From Parcubacteria group bacterium (GTDB lineage Bacteria; Patescibacteriota; Minisyncoccia; UBA6257; JACRHW01), in assembly GCA_016211955.1 (NCBI GenBank), contig JACRHX010000019.1, forward strand, positions 1 through 21,483: a stretch of DNA of 21,483 nucleotides. Reading direction: 5' to 3'. Position numbers and translations under genes: made by a program. Within the stretch, counting starts at the first letter, position 1. Every line of letters starts with the position of its first letter. A model generated the notes under the pieces. That model made no database searches, was not told the DNA's origin, and worked only from the letters and a program-made list of their open reading frames with translations. Positions 1 to 7,369 of the stretch are shown here, piece after piece.

Positions 1-155
1 CTTCTGCGAGAGTTGTCCACTCCCATCAGCTTGACTACACCGGTAGAGAGCAGAGGGTTGTGGGTGCGATAGAAACGAGAGCCCTTTGACAACCCGAATT
101 TTACTCCCGAACGATCCCGCGACAGGATGCCACGGGGCCGCTTGGGAGTAAAAGA
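1..155. other. Unidentified G+C-richer, hairpin-rich stretch
   Basis: This stretch is visibly richer in G+C than its surroundings and holds two good stem-loops. GGGTTGT at 55-61 pairs with ACAACCC at 89-95. TTTTACTCCC at 99-108 pairs perfectly with GGGAGTAAAA at 144-153 around smaller internal pairings. On the minus strand one frame stays open from the end of the kinase gene to the window edge, but it has no start of its own and is out of frame with the kinase. A structured RNA, a degraded gene end and a foreign remnant are all possible. I tested it by eye against RNase P RNA, tmRNA, SRP RNA and tRNA signatures and found no match. Confidence 0.3.
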
Positions 156-159
156 AACT

Positions 160-1777
160 CTATACAGATAAAAGGATTTTGGCTACCAAAATCATCCGCG
201 TGGCAAATCGAGTAGTGGAAGAAATATAATAACTACCTCGAAACGAACTCACACCAGCCTGAAACACTCCAACACAACCAAGTAAAAATGCAATTTCCAA
301 AAAGATGCCGATCAACACAGGAAAGTCATAACTAACAGCGCACCCGCTTAGTGCAAATCCAAAAATAGTTCCGACTAGTACCGCAATGTGTGGCATCCAT
401 GCATGATCTCCAGCAATCAATGGAAAAAGACTCCGCGGATCGAGCTGTCTTCCTAGCCAGTAGACACTCTGCACGATTGCTCCACCAGTCTGTCTTATCT
501 TTACATTTCGCGCCGCTTTCCTCGCCAATTTTTGCGCAATCTTCGCCTGACGCCCCTGCTCAATTTTTGCCTCAATACGAGCAATTCCATCATGTGCCTC
601 AGTAATATTTGCTTTTATTCCCGTTGCCTTACGATAAAACTCAGTGGATTCTTTATAATTCTCAAGCCATTCATAATAAATACCATAAGCAAAAAAGGAA
701 GAGGCGGTTTCTGAATTAAAAACCTTAAGCCCCTCTCGTAATGTATATAATACATTCGACAGACACCCTCTCCTTTCGAATTCAATAGCGTTGATCCAAA
801 TTGCTCTAAATTCGTCTTTCCAATCACTATCACCAATTCTAATCCTTACCCGCTCAATCTCATTCCACACTTCTTCAAGAGAAAGTCTGTGTTGTTGAGG
901 TTGTATTGTAGTGATTCCTGCTAATACTCTAGAGACGATGCCTCTTGTCCCCTCTAATTCCTGTCTCATTTCGGCTACTGTTTGATACCGTTCATTTGCA
1001 TCAAGCTTTGTCGCCTTATTAATAAAAGAACACAATTCAAGCCGCTGCCCCGTAAGTGGCTGCGTATCAAATACCACAGGATCATTTCCCGAAAGAAGTT
1101 CCTTCATAATCACACCGAGCGCATAGAGGTCGCTTCGCGTATCAAGTTTTCCTGACCACTGCTCTGGAGCGGCATATCCAGGAGTACCTACGGCAGTGCC
1201 ATTTGCCTGCGCACCCTGTACGGGCGGAATTCCCACGTCACGCGCGGTTCCAAAATCAATAAAGGTAAGCCGATTATCAGCGCGCACCATCATAATTCCC
1301 AGGCTTCAAATCGCGATATACCAACTGTTTTGCATGAAGATCCTCGAGCATATCAAGGGCTTCAAACGCCCAAGCATAAACCTCTCCTTCAGAGATGGTT
1401 CTCAATTTCTTTACTTCTTCGAGGGTAACGCCGTCTACGTATTCAAGAACGAGCACGTGCAATCCATTTTCAATAAAGTGATCATACGCACGCACCACAT
1501 TACGATGCGTACTATGTAAAAGAATGCGCGCTTCACGATCAAAATCACTAATTGCCTCTTGTTCTGAAATGTTATGACGCGTCGCCGTCTCTTGTGGATC
1601 AAGAATCTTAAGCGCGCGATCCTGCGTACCCGTCTGTGAAGAAATCTGCGTATCCAATGCGTGATAGACACGAGCCATTGTGCCCGAACCAAGAAACTTC
1701 TGGACAACATATCTTCCATGGCCTACCGTATCGCCCAACTTCAAAATTGTCGCGGTAGCTTGAACAACCTGGTTCAT
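160..1777 (-). pseudogene. Membrane Ser/Thr protein kinase (PknB-like), frameshifted
   Basis: Hanks-type kinase that would phosphorylate protein Ser/Thr, encoded in two overlapping frames (1277-1777 and 160-1293). The first frame carries the glycine loop LGSGTMARV (residues 29-37), the ATP-binding Lys in RALKILD (57), the helix-C Glu (82) and the catalytic loop YRDLKPGN (154-161). The next frame continues exactly where expected with FIDFG (about 172-176) and GTPGYAAPE (about 197-205). Removing one A of the AA at 1294-1295 restores a single frame of about 538 residues reading GN-MMVRADN. After the kinase domain come a helical, possibly TPR-like region and two hydrophobic segments near the C-terminus, so the kinase would be membrane anchored with an N-terminal cytoplasmic domain. 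The start has an AGGAAGGG Shine-Dalgarno. A real mutation, programmed frameshifting and a sequence error cannot be told apart here. Confidence 0.88.
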
Positions 1778-1925
1778 TACTCACACCATCCCTTCCTGTT
1801 TTCAAGGTAATCTCGCCATAACATACACCCGAGATGCTGAAAATATTAAAACATATTGCACAAAAAAACACAATAAATCAAAAAACTGACGATCGTCACG
1901 AATTTGATATATCGACCGATACAAC

Positions 1926-1946
1926 AAAAAAGACCCGCATGGGGTC
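1926..1946 (-). terminator. Rho-independent terminator after the P-loop/CYTH gene
   Basis: GACCC (1932-1936) pairs with GGGTC (1942-1946), followed on the minus strand by six T. A T-run also lies on the plus side (1951-1957), so it may act in both directions. It sits just past the stop of the gene ending at 1958. The rest of the 1778-1957 gap shows no other clear feature and must hold the kinase promoter, which I cannot place with confidence. Confidence 0.75.
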
Positions 1947-1957
1947 CCTATTTTTTT

Positions 1958-3136
1958 CTAAATTTTATATCCTGGGCATTTTCCCGCGGCGATGTTTGAA
2001 TTGCTATAGCGTTTATCACCCGTCACTTCTTTTACTATCGAAACGAAGGGTGGAAGTACGATCTTCGTATCCTCATCAATGAGAGGTATCTCGAGAAGCA
2101 CCATCGATTTAGGGTGTGTTATCACATCGAGTTGGAAATACTGTCCCTCCCATACAAATGCGTATCTGCATTTTCTCACAACGTCACGCCTAGGGTCGCG
2201 CTCCTTAAGCAGATTACGATATTCTTGTAGTGTAATGATACGTTCCGTCTCTATACATGTCCGTGCAGTCACCTTTTTCTTTTCTGTAAATACAAAAACC
2301 TTTCCGTCTTCTCCCTCCGCACCATATTTTCGTTCACGCACACGTTGTGTTATCTGCTTATCTCCAGAGAATAAATAAACTTGCTTAATGGGCGTGAGAG
2401 CTGTGTGTACCGGAAAAATGTTTGGATCAGTTCCCAAGATCACAAGAAATTTTCGTTCAATCTCGAGGGAATCAGGAACACCAAGTGCCGCAAGAGCATG
2501 TTGCAGAAGAAGTTCCATCTTTCTCTTGAAACTAATCTGCACTTTATTCCCATTTTGATCTCGCTCGAAATTATTAATGATACCTAGATGCTCATGACCT
2601 GTCCACGCCGCAAGCACTCTCGCATCATTTGTTCGCGCTGCTTCAAGAGCGGTTTCATGCCGTGTGGGATTATCAAGATTATAAAACGCCTCAGCACCTT
2701 CTGCTGCGGTAACGAGATGAATTACCGCATCGTAACGCGCCTCCATACAATCGGCGATACAAAGCCCTAAAGAACGAAGCATCATTCTAAAATCTTTCGG
2801 ATCATTATACGCCATATTACTAAGCACTCCGCGATCACAGATAAGCACCTTGCGGGTTCCTGGGTGTAGCGCTGCAAACTCATGCCACATCTGTTCATGC
2901 TGAAGTTGTCCACGTACCATTTGTCTCTGAAACCGTGCACACGCGGTGGAATCTTTCATAATCTCTGCAATCGAAACGCCATTCGTAAAAATATGGGTAG
3001 CAAGCTCGGGTACTACAAAAGGGGTAACCCCATACTTGGGAAGTTCTCTCAAAAGCATCTTACACCCTTCGGTTTTTCCCGAGCACACCCCTCCATCAAG
3101 GGCAATACGTGGAATATGTTCTTTTCTCATCCCCAT
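1958..3136 (-). CDS. P-loop ATPase (AAA_28-like) fused to a CYTH/triphosphate tunnel domain
   Basis: The N-terminal half is a thymidylate-kinase-like P-loop domain with Walker A GGVCSGKT (15-22) and ICDRG (99-103), a plausible Walker B/catalytic position. The C-terminal half is a CYTH domain opening with the signature EIERKF (225-230), which supplies the ExExK metal-binding triad, followed by alternating Arg/Lys/Glu strands typical of the tunnel. CYTH enzymes hydrolyse or transfer triphosphate groups (thiamine triphosphate, inorganic triphosphate, adenylate cyclase class IV). P-loop plus CYTH fusions are known, for example in plant TTM1/2. The true substrate cannot be read from sequence. AGGAAGGGAG lies just upstream; the ATG at 3136 or the one two codons later (3130) could be the start. 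It has its own consensus promoter and terminator, so it is probably monocistronic. Confidence 0.85.
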   Translation of the reverse strand: MGMRKEHIPRIALDGGVCSGKTEGCKMLLRELPKYGVTPFVVPELATHIFTNGVSIAEIMKDSTACARFQRQMVRGQLQHEQMWHEFAALHPGTRKVLICDRGVLSNMAYNDPKDFRMMLRSLGLCIADCMEARYDAVIHLVTAAEGAEAFYNLDNPTRHETALEAARTNDARVLAAWTGHEHLGIINNFERDQNGNKVQISFKRKMELLLQHALAALGVPDSLEIERKFLVILGTDPNIFPVHTALTPIKQVYLFSGDKQITQRVRERKYGAEGEDGKVFVFTEKKKVTARTCIETERIITLQEYRNLLKERDPRRDVVRKCRYAFVWEGQYFQLDVITHPKSMVLLEIPLIDEDTKIVLPPFVSIVKEVTGDKRYSNSNIAAGKCPGYKI

Positions 3137-3170
3137 CTTCTCCCTTCCTCTGTTGACGAAGTACTAATAT

Positions 3171-3199
3171 ATTATATAACTCATTTCCAAACGAGTCAA
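3171..3199 (-). promoter_or_regulatory. Sigma-70-type promoter of the P-loop/CYTH gene
   Basis: On the minus strand TTGACT is followed by a 17-base spacer and a perfect TATAAT, about 30 bases upstream of the start at 3136. A candidate promoter for the divergent gene overlaps it: TTGACG (3153-3158), 16 bases, TATAAC (3175-3180) on the plus strand. The two units may therefore interfere with each other. Confidence 0.7.
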
Positions 3200-3263
3200 A
3201 GGGTTGTAAAAAAAATCTTCTTCGTCATACTGTCGGTAGCATCTTCACAACAAGAGGGTAGGG

Positions 3264-3776
3264 ATGCCTATGAGTGCCTACGAAGAGCTTGTCTATACTT
3301 TTCTTCAGGAACTTGAAATTAATAAACCGCGCGAAGATATAAGACGCATCTCTGCAAAACTTATACCTTTTTATGATAAAATGTATGAAATCTTTTCGGC
3401 AATTACCAAAAAATATGCACAGATCATAATAAAAAAATATGGTCTTTCACACATCGAACAACTCAATACCAACGACTTAGAGGAACTTCTCGAATGTATC
3501 ACACGGAAAATTCACAAACACAAAGAATTCCAAAGAAATCTTTCCCTATTTATCTCACACATTAAAAAACATCTTGGTATATCTGTACACCTTCTTCTCC
3601 ATATTTCTCTGGAACCAGAAGAAGATGAAACAGAAAAAGATGTCTCCTACTCTCTCGCCTGGTACATGTTTCTTAAACTAAGAGATAAGGAGGGAATTGA
3701 CCAAACACCTACTCTAGAAGATTTCAGAAAGGTCATCCCCCGCTACCTTAAAACAAATTTTAATATTAAACCGTAA
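3264..3776 (+). CDS. Hypothetical helical protein, 170 residues
   Basis: I do not recognise this protein. It is soluble, charged and almost entirely helical in appearance, with no signal peptide, membrane segment or cysteine motif. An acidic patch rich in Glu and Asp lies around residues 117-125. GAGGGTAGGG directly precedes the ATG at 3264; a second ATG two codons later could also serve. It is transcribed away from the P-loop/CYTH gene from overlapping promoters and ends at a weak hairpin before the tRNA pair. Coding confidence rests on frame length, start context and a plausible amino-acid composition. Confidence 0.7.
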   Translation: MPMSAYEELVYTFLQELEINKPREDIRRISAKLIPFYDKMYEIFSAITKKYAQIIIKKYGLSHIEQLNTNDLEELLECITRKIHKHKEFQRNLSLFISHIKKHLGISVHLLLHISLEPEEDETEKDVSYSLAWYMFLKLRDKEGIDQTPTLEDFRKVIPRYLKTNFNIKP

Positions 3777-3778
3777 AT

Positions 3779-3803
3779 GCCCCAACACCATGGGGCTTAT
3801 TAC
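3779..3803 (+). terminator. Possible terminator of the 170-residue gene
   Basis: GCCCC (3779-3783) pairs with GGGGC (3792-3796) around an 8-base loop, followed by a mixed, T-containing tail. The hairpin begins two bases past the stop codon. The tail is weak, so termination may be partial. Confidence 0.45.
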
Positions 3804-3831
3804 TTAAATAAGCTCGCAATCCCGTTCAGGG

Positions 3832-3920
3832 CGGTGAGGGTGGGATTTGAACCCACGAAGGGGTTACCCCCTTACCACATTTCGAGTGTGGCGCCTTCAA
3901 CCGGGCTCAGCCACCTCACC
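3832..3920 (-). tRNA. tRNA-Ser(CGA)
   Basis: On the minus strand GGTGAGG pairs with CCTCACC as the acceptor stem, followed by a D arm, an anticodon stem CCACA/TGTGG with loop CTCGAAA (anticodon CGA), the long class II variable arm typical of serine, and a T arm with GTTCAAATC. The discriminator is G, as usual for serine. CCA is not encoded. Confidence 0.95.
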
Positions 3921-3926
3921 AACTAG

Positions 3927-3998
3927 TGCCCTCGGGAAGAATTGAACTCCCATCAATCCCTTAGGACGGGACTGTTCTATCCGTTGAACTACGAGGGC
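3927..3998 (-). tRNA. tRNA-Arg(CCU)
   Basis: Acceptor GCCCTCG/CGAGGGC, anticodon stem GTCCC/GGGAT with loop GTCCTAA (anticodon CCT, decoding AGG), and T stem GGGAG/CTTCC. The discriminator is A and CCA is not encoded. It lies seven bases upstream of tRNA-Ser in the same direction, so the two are co-transcribed from the promoter at 4020-4048. Confidence 0.95.
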
Positions 3999-4014
3999 CT
4001 TTACTCTTAAAACA

Positions 4015-4043
4015 TTGTCATTCTAGCGAATGGGCGGTATTTT
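4015..4043 (+). promoter_or_regulatory. Candidate murB promoter
   Basis: TTGTCA (4015-4020), a 17-base spacer and TATTTT (4038-4043) on the plus strand. Transcription would begin only a few bases before the GTG start at 4058, so the murB message would be leaderless or nearly so. That fits the absence of any Shine-Dalgarno there. Confidence 0.4.
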
Positions 4044-4048
4044 ATCAA
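4020..4048 (-). promoter_or_regulatory. Promoter of the tRNA-Arg/tRNA-Ser pair
   Basis: On the minus strand TTGATA, a 17-base spacer and TAGAAT lie about 22 bases upstream of the first tRNA base. It overlaps the proposed murB promoter on the opposite strand. Confidence 0.65.
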
Positions 4049-4057
4049 TAATAGCCC

Positions 4058-5041
4058 GTGGAGACCGACACAAAAACAATAAGGAAAGAACTGCAAAAAA
4101 TCTTTGAAAAAAAAGTCATTTTTAACCATCCGCTTTCCGAGATTACGACACTTGGCATTGGAGGCTCCGCCCAATATTTCATCTCTGCGCACAATGAAGG
4201 AGATATTCTAAATGCGATCCGTTTTGCAAAAGAACATAGCCTTCCCTTTTACCTTATTGGAAGCGCATCCAACATTGTCGCGAATGATAAAGGAGTACGC
4301 GGTGTTGTGATGCAACACTCCATCACAACCCTTGAAATCAACAACGAGACAAAAATCTGTCGTGTTGGGGCAGGATATTCACTTCTTCCCCTCATTCATA
4401 TATTGAATAAACAAGGACTTTCCGGAATGGAAAAGATGGCGGGAATACCAGGAACGGTTGGAGGAGCTATTTATGGATGCGCAGGAGCATACGGTCAAGA
4501 GATTAAAGACTGTCTCATAAAAATAAAAATCTTTGATGGAAAAAAAGTACGCCCACTTACACGCGATCAATGCAAATTTGGCTATCGCACAAGTATTTTT
4601 AAACAAAGAAAAAACTGGATCATACTTGAAGCAGATTTCCAGCTTATAAATGCCGACCCAAAATCACTTAAAAAAACATCACGAGACATTATGAAACTCC
4701 GTGCCAAAAAATATCCTCCCGATCTCAAATGCCCTGGAAGTTTCTTTAAAAATATCGTCATTGATGCAATACGCCCCGCCGCTCTCAAGAAACAATTTCT
4801 CTCAAAGGTAGATCTACAAAAAATAAACCACGGAAAACTTGCGAGTGGCTATCTCCTAGAACAGGTTGGCGCAAAAGGACAAAAAAGCGGAGATATTGCA
4901 GTCGCGGAATATCATGGTAATCTTATCTACAATGCTGGGAACGGAAAAAGCAAAGACGTAAAGAAGCTAGCTAACCTCCTCAAGAAAAAAGTACAAAAAA
5001 AGTTTGGTATTACACTCGAAGAAGAGGTACAGTATCTTTAG
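4058..5041 (+). CDS. murB: UDP-N-acetylenolpyruvoylglucosamine reductase
   Basis: MurB is the flavoenzyme that reduces UDP-GlcNAc-enolpyruvate to UDP-MurNAc with NADPH, the second committed step of cytoplasmic peptidoglycan precursor synthesis. The FAD-binding part shows TTLGIGGSAQYF (30-41), GSASNIVANDKGVRG (68-82) and GIPGTVGGAIYGCAGAYG (129-146). The MurB C-terminal domain shows FGYRTSIFK (174-182), the proton-donor Ser in CPGSFFKN (Ser228) and the terminal Glu cluster EEEVQYL. At 327 residues the length is normal. The start is a GTG without a Shine-Dalgarno, close to a promoter, so translation may be leaderless. tRNA-Ala follows after seven bases and is probably co-transcribed. No other mur gene is in the window. 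Confidence 0.95.
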   Translation: METDTKTIRKELQKIFEKKVIFNHPLSEITTLGIGGSAQYFISAHNEGDILNAIRFAKEHSLPFYLIGSASNIVANDKGVRGVVMQHSITTLEINNETKICRVGAGYSLLPLIHILNKQGLSGMEKMAGIPGTVGGAIYGCAGAYGQEIKDCLIKIKIFDGKKVRPLTRDQCKFGYRTSIFKQRKNWIILEADFQLINADPKSLKKTSRDIMKLRAKKYPPDLKCPGSFFKNIVIDAIRPAALKKQFLSKVDLQKINHGKLASGYLLEQVGAKGQKSGDIAVAEYHGNLIYNAGNGKSKDVKKLANLLKKKVQKKFGITLEEEVQYL

Positions 5042-5048
5042 GTAAACT

Positions 5049-5122
5049 GGGCCCATGGTAAAATGGTATTACGTATCCATGGCATGGATAAGTTCGGGGT
5101 TCGATTCCCCGTGGGTCCACCA
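5049..5122 (+). tRNA. tRNA-Ala(GGC)
   Basis: Acceptor GGGCCCA/TGGGTCC contains the G3-U70 wobble pair that identifies alanine tRNAs. The anticodon stem TATCC/GGATA carries loop ATGGCAT (anticodon GGC). The T arm is normal, the discriminator is A and, unlike the other tRNAs here, CCA is encoded. It starts seven bases after the murB stop. Confidence 0.96.
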
Positions 5123-5402
5123 AAGTTTATTTACAACGGAATTTGCCTCGCTCGGGGCTTCGCCCCTCGCTTCGGCGGGTATTTCGGCAAGATAATTCCA
5201 CGGATTTTTGAAATCAATCGCCAATTTTCCCGCCGCAATTTTTCGTATTTCGCTTTGCGAAATGCACCGCCAGAAAGGAAGTTGTGTTTGCCCCACCCAC
5301 CCGTGCGCACACAACAATTTTACTCCATTTGCCTGTTATATAATTGCTCTCCATAGACCAATCATATAACATTTGATACAATCAATGCAAGTGGATAAAA
5401 TT
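5123..5402. repeat. Palindrome-rich spacer between tRNA-Ala and the xre gene
   Basis: I see no gene here. There are several inverted repeats: GGAATTTGCC (5138-5147) against GGCAA plus AATTCC (5186-5199), enclosing GGGGC-TTC-GCCCC (5154-5166), and ATTTCGC-TTT-GCGAAAT (5247-5263). TTGTGT and ACACAA also flank a C-rich loop near 5280-5312. A TATAAT-like motif near 5338 could belong to the xre promoter. The style resembles the spacer before tRNA-Val (7370-7622) and the array after tRNA-Pro. Confidence 0.55.
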
Positions 5403-5606
5403 ATGAAAAAAGAGATTACAAATTTTGGGAAGCGTCTCCGCGAAACCCGCTTGAAAAAGAAGTTGTCGCAAGGCGACATTGCCGAAAAACTAGGTGTTCA
5501 CCGGAGTTATATTAGCGGGCTCGAGCGCGGAAAACGCAACCCGTCTTTATTAACTATTAACAAAATGGCGAAAGCCATCGGCGTTGAGCCAAAGGAATTA
5601 TTATGA
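5403..5606 (+). CDS. Xre-family helix-turn-helix regulator
   Basis: A 67-residue cro/C1-type DNA-binding protein that is essentially one HTH_3 domain. LKKKLSQGDIAEKLGVHRSY is the helix-turn-helix core, followed by ISGLERGKRNPSL and ATGVEPKELL-like C-terminal helix (here AIGVEPKELL). The first frame-compatible start is a TTG at 5373, but the ATG at 5403 gives the canonical domain boundary. The stop overlaps the next start (ATGA), so it is translationally coupled to the 132-residue gene. With no second domain it is probably an autoregulator or the antitoxin-like partner of that gene; the latter is speculation. Confidence 0.9.
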   Translation: MKKEITNFGKRLRETRLKKKLSQGDIAEKLGVHRSYISGLERGKRNPSLLTINKMAKAIGVEPKELL

Positions 5607-6001
5607 ATAACTACAAAGGCACTATCATTGAGGAATCTTTGACAAATAAAGATGTTCTCAAAAAAGTAAAAATTATTTCTACAAAAGTTGAACCGATAAC
5701 CGACAAACACAAAACGCCGTGGCTTTTGCAATGGACTTTGCACGCTGTTGAAATTCCTGAAAGCGAAGCGCAAAGTGTAACCGAAGAAATAAGTAAATCT
5801 CTTGATTACTCGCATAATAGTTCTTGGTATGCGGACTACAAAAATGATACTCATCATTACATAATTTTCCGTGATAAAATTTTCTATATAGACCGAAAAA
5901 GCAAAGAGCAATATGACGAAGCGAAACGCTACGGCATTTCACTCGGCATACCGGAATATCAAGTAGATTTCCACCCCGAGGTCGAGGAGTGGAAAAGATA
6001 A
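5603..6001 (+). CDS. Conserved hypothetical protein, 132 residues, coupled to xre
   Basis: This is a soluble protein of mixed alpha/beta character rich in aromatic residues, with SSWYADYKNDTHHYIIFRDK (82-101) and KEQYDEAKRYGISLGIPEYQ as its most distinctive stretches. I associate this sequence type with small proteins common in CPR genomes but know of no function. It overlaps the xre stop by four bases and is followed by the VOC gene after 19 bases, so the three, and probably the glycosylase, form one operon. It has no signal peptide or membrane segment. Confidence 0.8.
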   Translation: MNNYKGTIIEESLTNKDVLKKVKIISTKVEPITDKHKTPWLLQWTLHAVEIPESEAQSVTEEISKSLDYSHNSSWYADYKNDTHHYIIFRDKIFYIDRKSKEQYDEAKRYGISLGIPEYQVDFHPEVEEWKR

Positions 6002-6020
6002 TAATCGGAGGTGATAAAAT

Positions 6021-6389
6021 ATGCTTAATAAATTATTTGCAAACTGTTTGTTAGTAAATGACTTCGAAAAATCTCTCGCCTTTTACCGAGACATTTTGGG
6101 TTTAGTGGTAAATTCAACCGAAGGCAAGTTCGCTGATTTCAAACTTGAAGGTACTTCTTTGGCTATCTTTGAGAAAGAAACGGCAACGGCTATGTTCCCT
6201 AAAAAATTTATGGGAAATGGCGGCGGAGTGATTTTGGCCTTTCAAGTCGAGGATGTCCAAAAAATTTGCGATGAACTAAAGACGAAAGGTGTTGAGATTT
6301 TTGAAGGACCAAAAACCACGCCGTGGGGTCAAACTGTTGCTTATTTCAACGACCCAGACGGAAATATTTGGGAAGTTTCGGCAAAATAA
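6021..6389 (+). CDS. VOC-family protein (glyoxalase/bleomycin-resistance fold)
   Basis: A 122-residue vicinal-oxygen-chelate protein. The N-terminal half begins with NCLLVNDFEKSLAFYRDILG, the classic first beta-alpha unit. The second half ends with GQTVAYFNDPDGNIWEVSAK, where DPDGN and the final Glu match the metal-site motif of the family. Members act on small molecules as lyases, dioxygenases or drug-binding proteins; the substrate cannot be told. It has the strongest Shine-Dalgarno in the cluster, GGAGGTGA, seven to eight bases before the ATG. The glycosylase gene follows after eight bases. Confidence 0.92.
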   Translation: MLNKLFANCLLVNDFEKSLAFYRDILGLVVNSTEGKFADFKLEGTSLAIFEKETATAMFPKKFMGNGGGVILAFQVEDVQKICDELKTKGVEIFEGPKTTPWGQTVAYFNDPDGNIWEVSAK

Positions 6390-6397
6390 ATTAGTTT

Positions 6398-7369
6398 ATG
6401 AAATCATTGGTTTTGAAAGACAAAAAGAATTTTTTTGTATTTCCAAGCTCGCCATTTCATTTTGACGGGACTTTTCATAAACCTTCGCATTATCCGGATA
6501 AATTAACTGATTGGGGAGTCGGAAAGTATTGGCAGACAATCAGAATTGGCAAGCGACTTTTCGGATTAAAAATTGAAAATAAAGGCGAGACACAAAAACC
6601 TAAAATCAAGGTTTCTGTTTTCTACGACAAAGACGTCTCTGAAAAAGAGCTTGAAACAATTAAGGAAGAAATTATTTGGCGTTTTGATCTGAAAGCTGAT
6701 TTGAAAAAATTCAACAAACTTGCCAAAAGCGATAAACGCTTTTATCCAATTTTCAAAAAGTGGTTGGGTATGCGTAACTCAAGCGCACATAATTTGTATG
6801 AACTTCTCATAATCGCTGTGCTTCTCCAAAACGCAACTGTTCGACGAACAGTGCAAATGACGGATGCCTTGCTTAATAATTACGGAATGAAACTAAAATT
6901 TGACGGAAAAGATATTTTTGCAATTTGGTTGCCGGAAAAACTTAATAATGTTTCTGAACAAAATTTAAGAGGTTTGAAAATTGGATACCGAGCAAAATTT
7001 ATAAAGCGTTTATCGCAGGATTTTACCGAAGATAAAATTGATGAGCTAAAATTACGAACATTAGATCAAGAGAATGCAAAGAAAGAGTTAATGAAATTAT
7101 ACGGAGTAGGACCGGAAACTGCTCGCATTTTACTTTTTGAAATTTGTCATCAATATAACACTTTTGACCATATCGCGCCGTGGCAACAAAAAATATATTC
7201 CCAGCTTTTTTATAAAAAATCACTCGTGCCGGTGAATAAAATTCGAGACGACATCAAAAAACAATATGGCGATTACTCAATGCTTGCGGTTCACTACATT
7301 TGGGAAGATATTTTTTGGAAAAGAAAACACGAAAAAATTGATTGGCTAGAAAAAGAAATCCGACTTTAG
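6398..7369 (+). CDS. HhH-GPD superfamily DNA glycosylase (AlkA/OGG-like)
   Basis: A 323-residue base-excision repair glycosylase of the AlkA/OGG clan (COG0122-like). The N-terminal ~100 residues resemble the AlkA_N/OGG_N beta domain. LLQNATVRRT (142-151) opens the glycosylase core. The helix-hairpin-helix is KLYGVGPETARILLFE (233-248) with the DNA-backbone-binding GVGPETA, and the catalytic Asp is most likely Asp257 in FDHIAPW. No Lys precedes the hairpin in the OGG1 catalytic position, which suggests a monofunctional, alkyl-base-type enzyme. No iron-sulphur cysteines follow. It is the last gene of the xre operon. With the VOC protein beside it, a small-molecule or alkylation-stress role is plausible but inferred. 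Confidence 0.87.
   Translation: MKSLVLKDKKNFFVFPSSPFHFDGTFHKPSHYPDKLTDWGVGKYWQTIRIGKRLFGLKIENKGETQKPKIKVSVFYDKDVSEKELETIKEEIIWRFDLKADLKKFNKLAKSDKRFYPIFKKWLGMRNSSAHNLYELLIIAVLLQNATVRRTVQMTDALLNNYGMKLKFDGKDIFAIWLPEKLNNVSEQNLRGLKIGYRAKFIKRLSQDFTEDKIDELKLRTLDQENAKKELMKLYGVGPETARILLFEICHQYNTFDHIAPWQQKIYSQLFYKKSLVPVNKIRDDIKKQYGDYSMLAVHYIWEDIFWKRKHEKIDWLEKEIRL

Noticed and set aside
1..90. tRNA or tmRNA fragment at the left edge
   Set aside because: No acceptor/T-arm combination, no GTTCGATTC and no anticodon stem with a proper loop could be found on either strand.
5063..5356. Plus-strand 97-residue and minus-strand 82-residue proteins over tRNA-Ala
   Set aside because: Both are translations of the tRNA and the palindromic spacer.
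5373..5402. TTG start for the Xre protein
   Set aside because: The extra ten residues are not part of the HTH domain, and the ATG at 5403 fits the usual family start.
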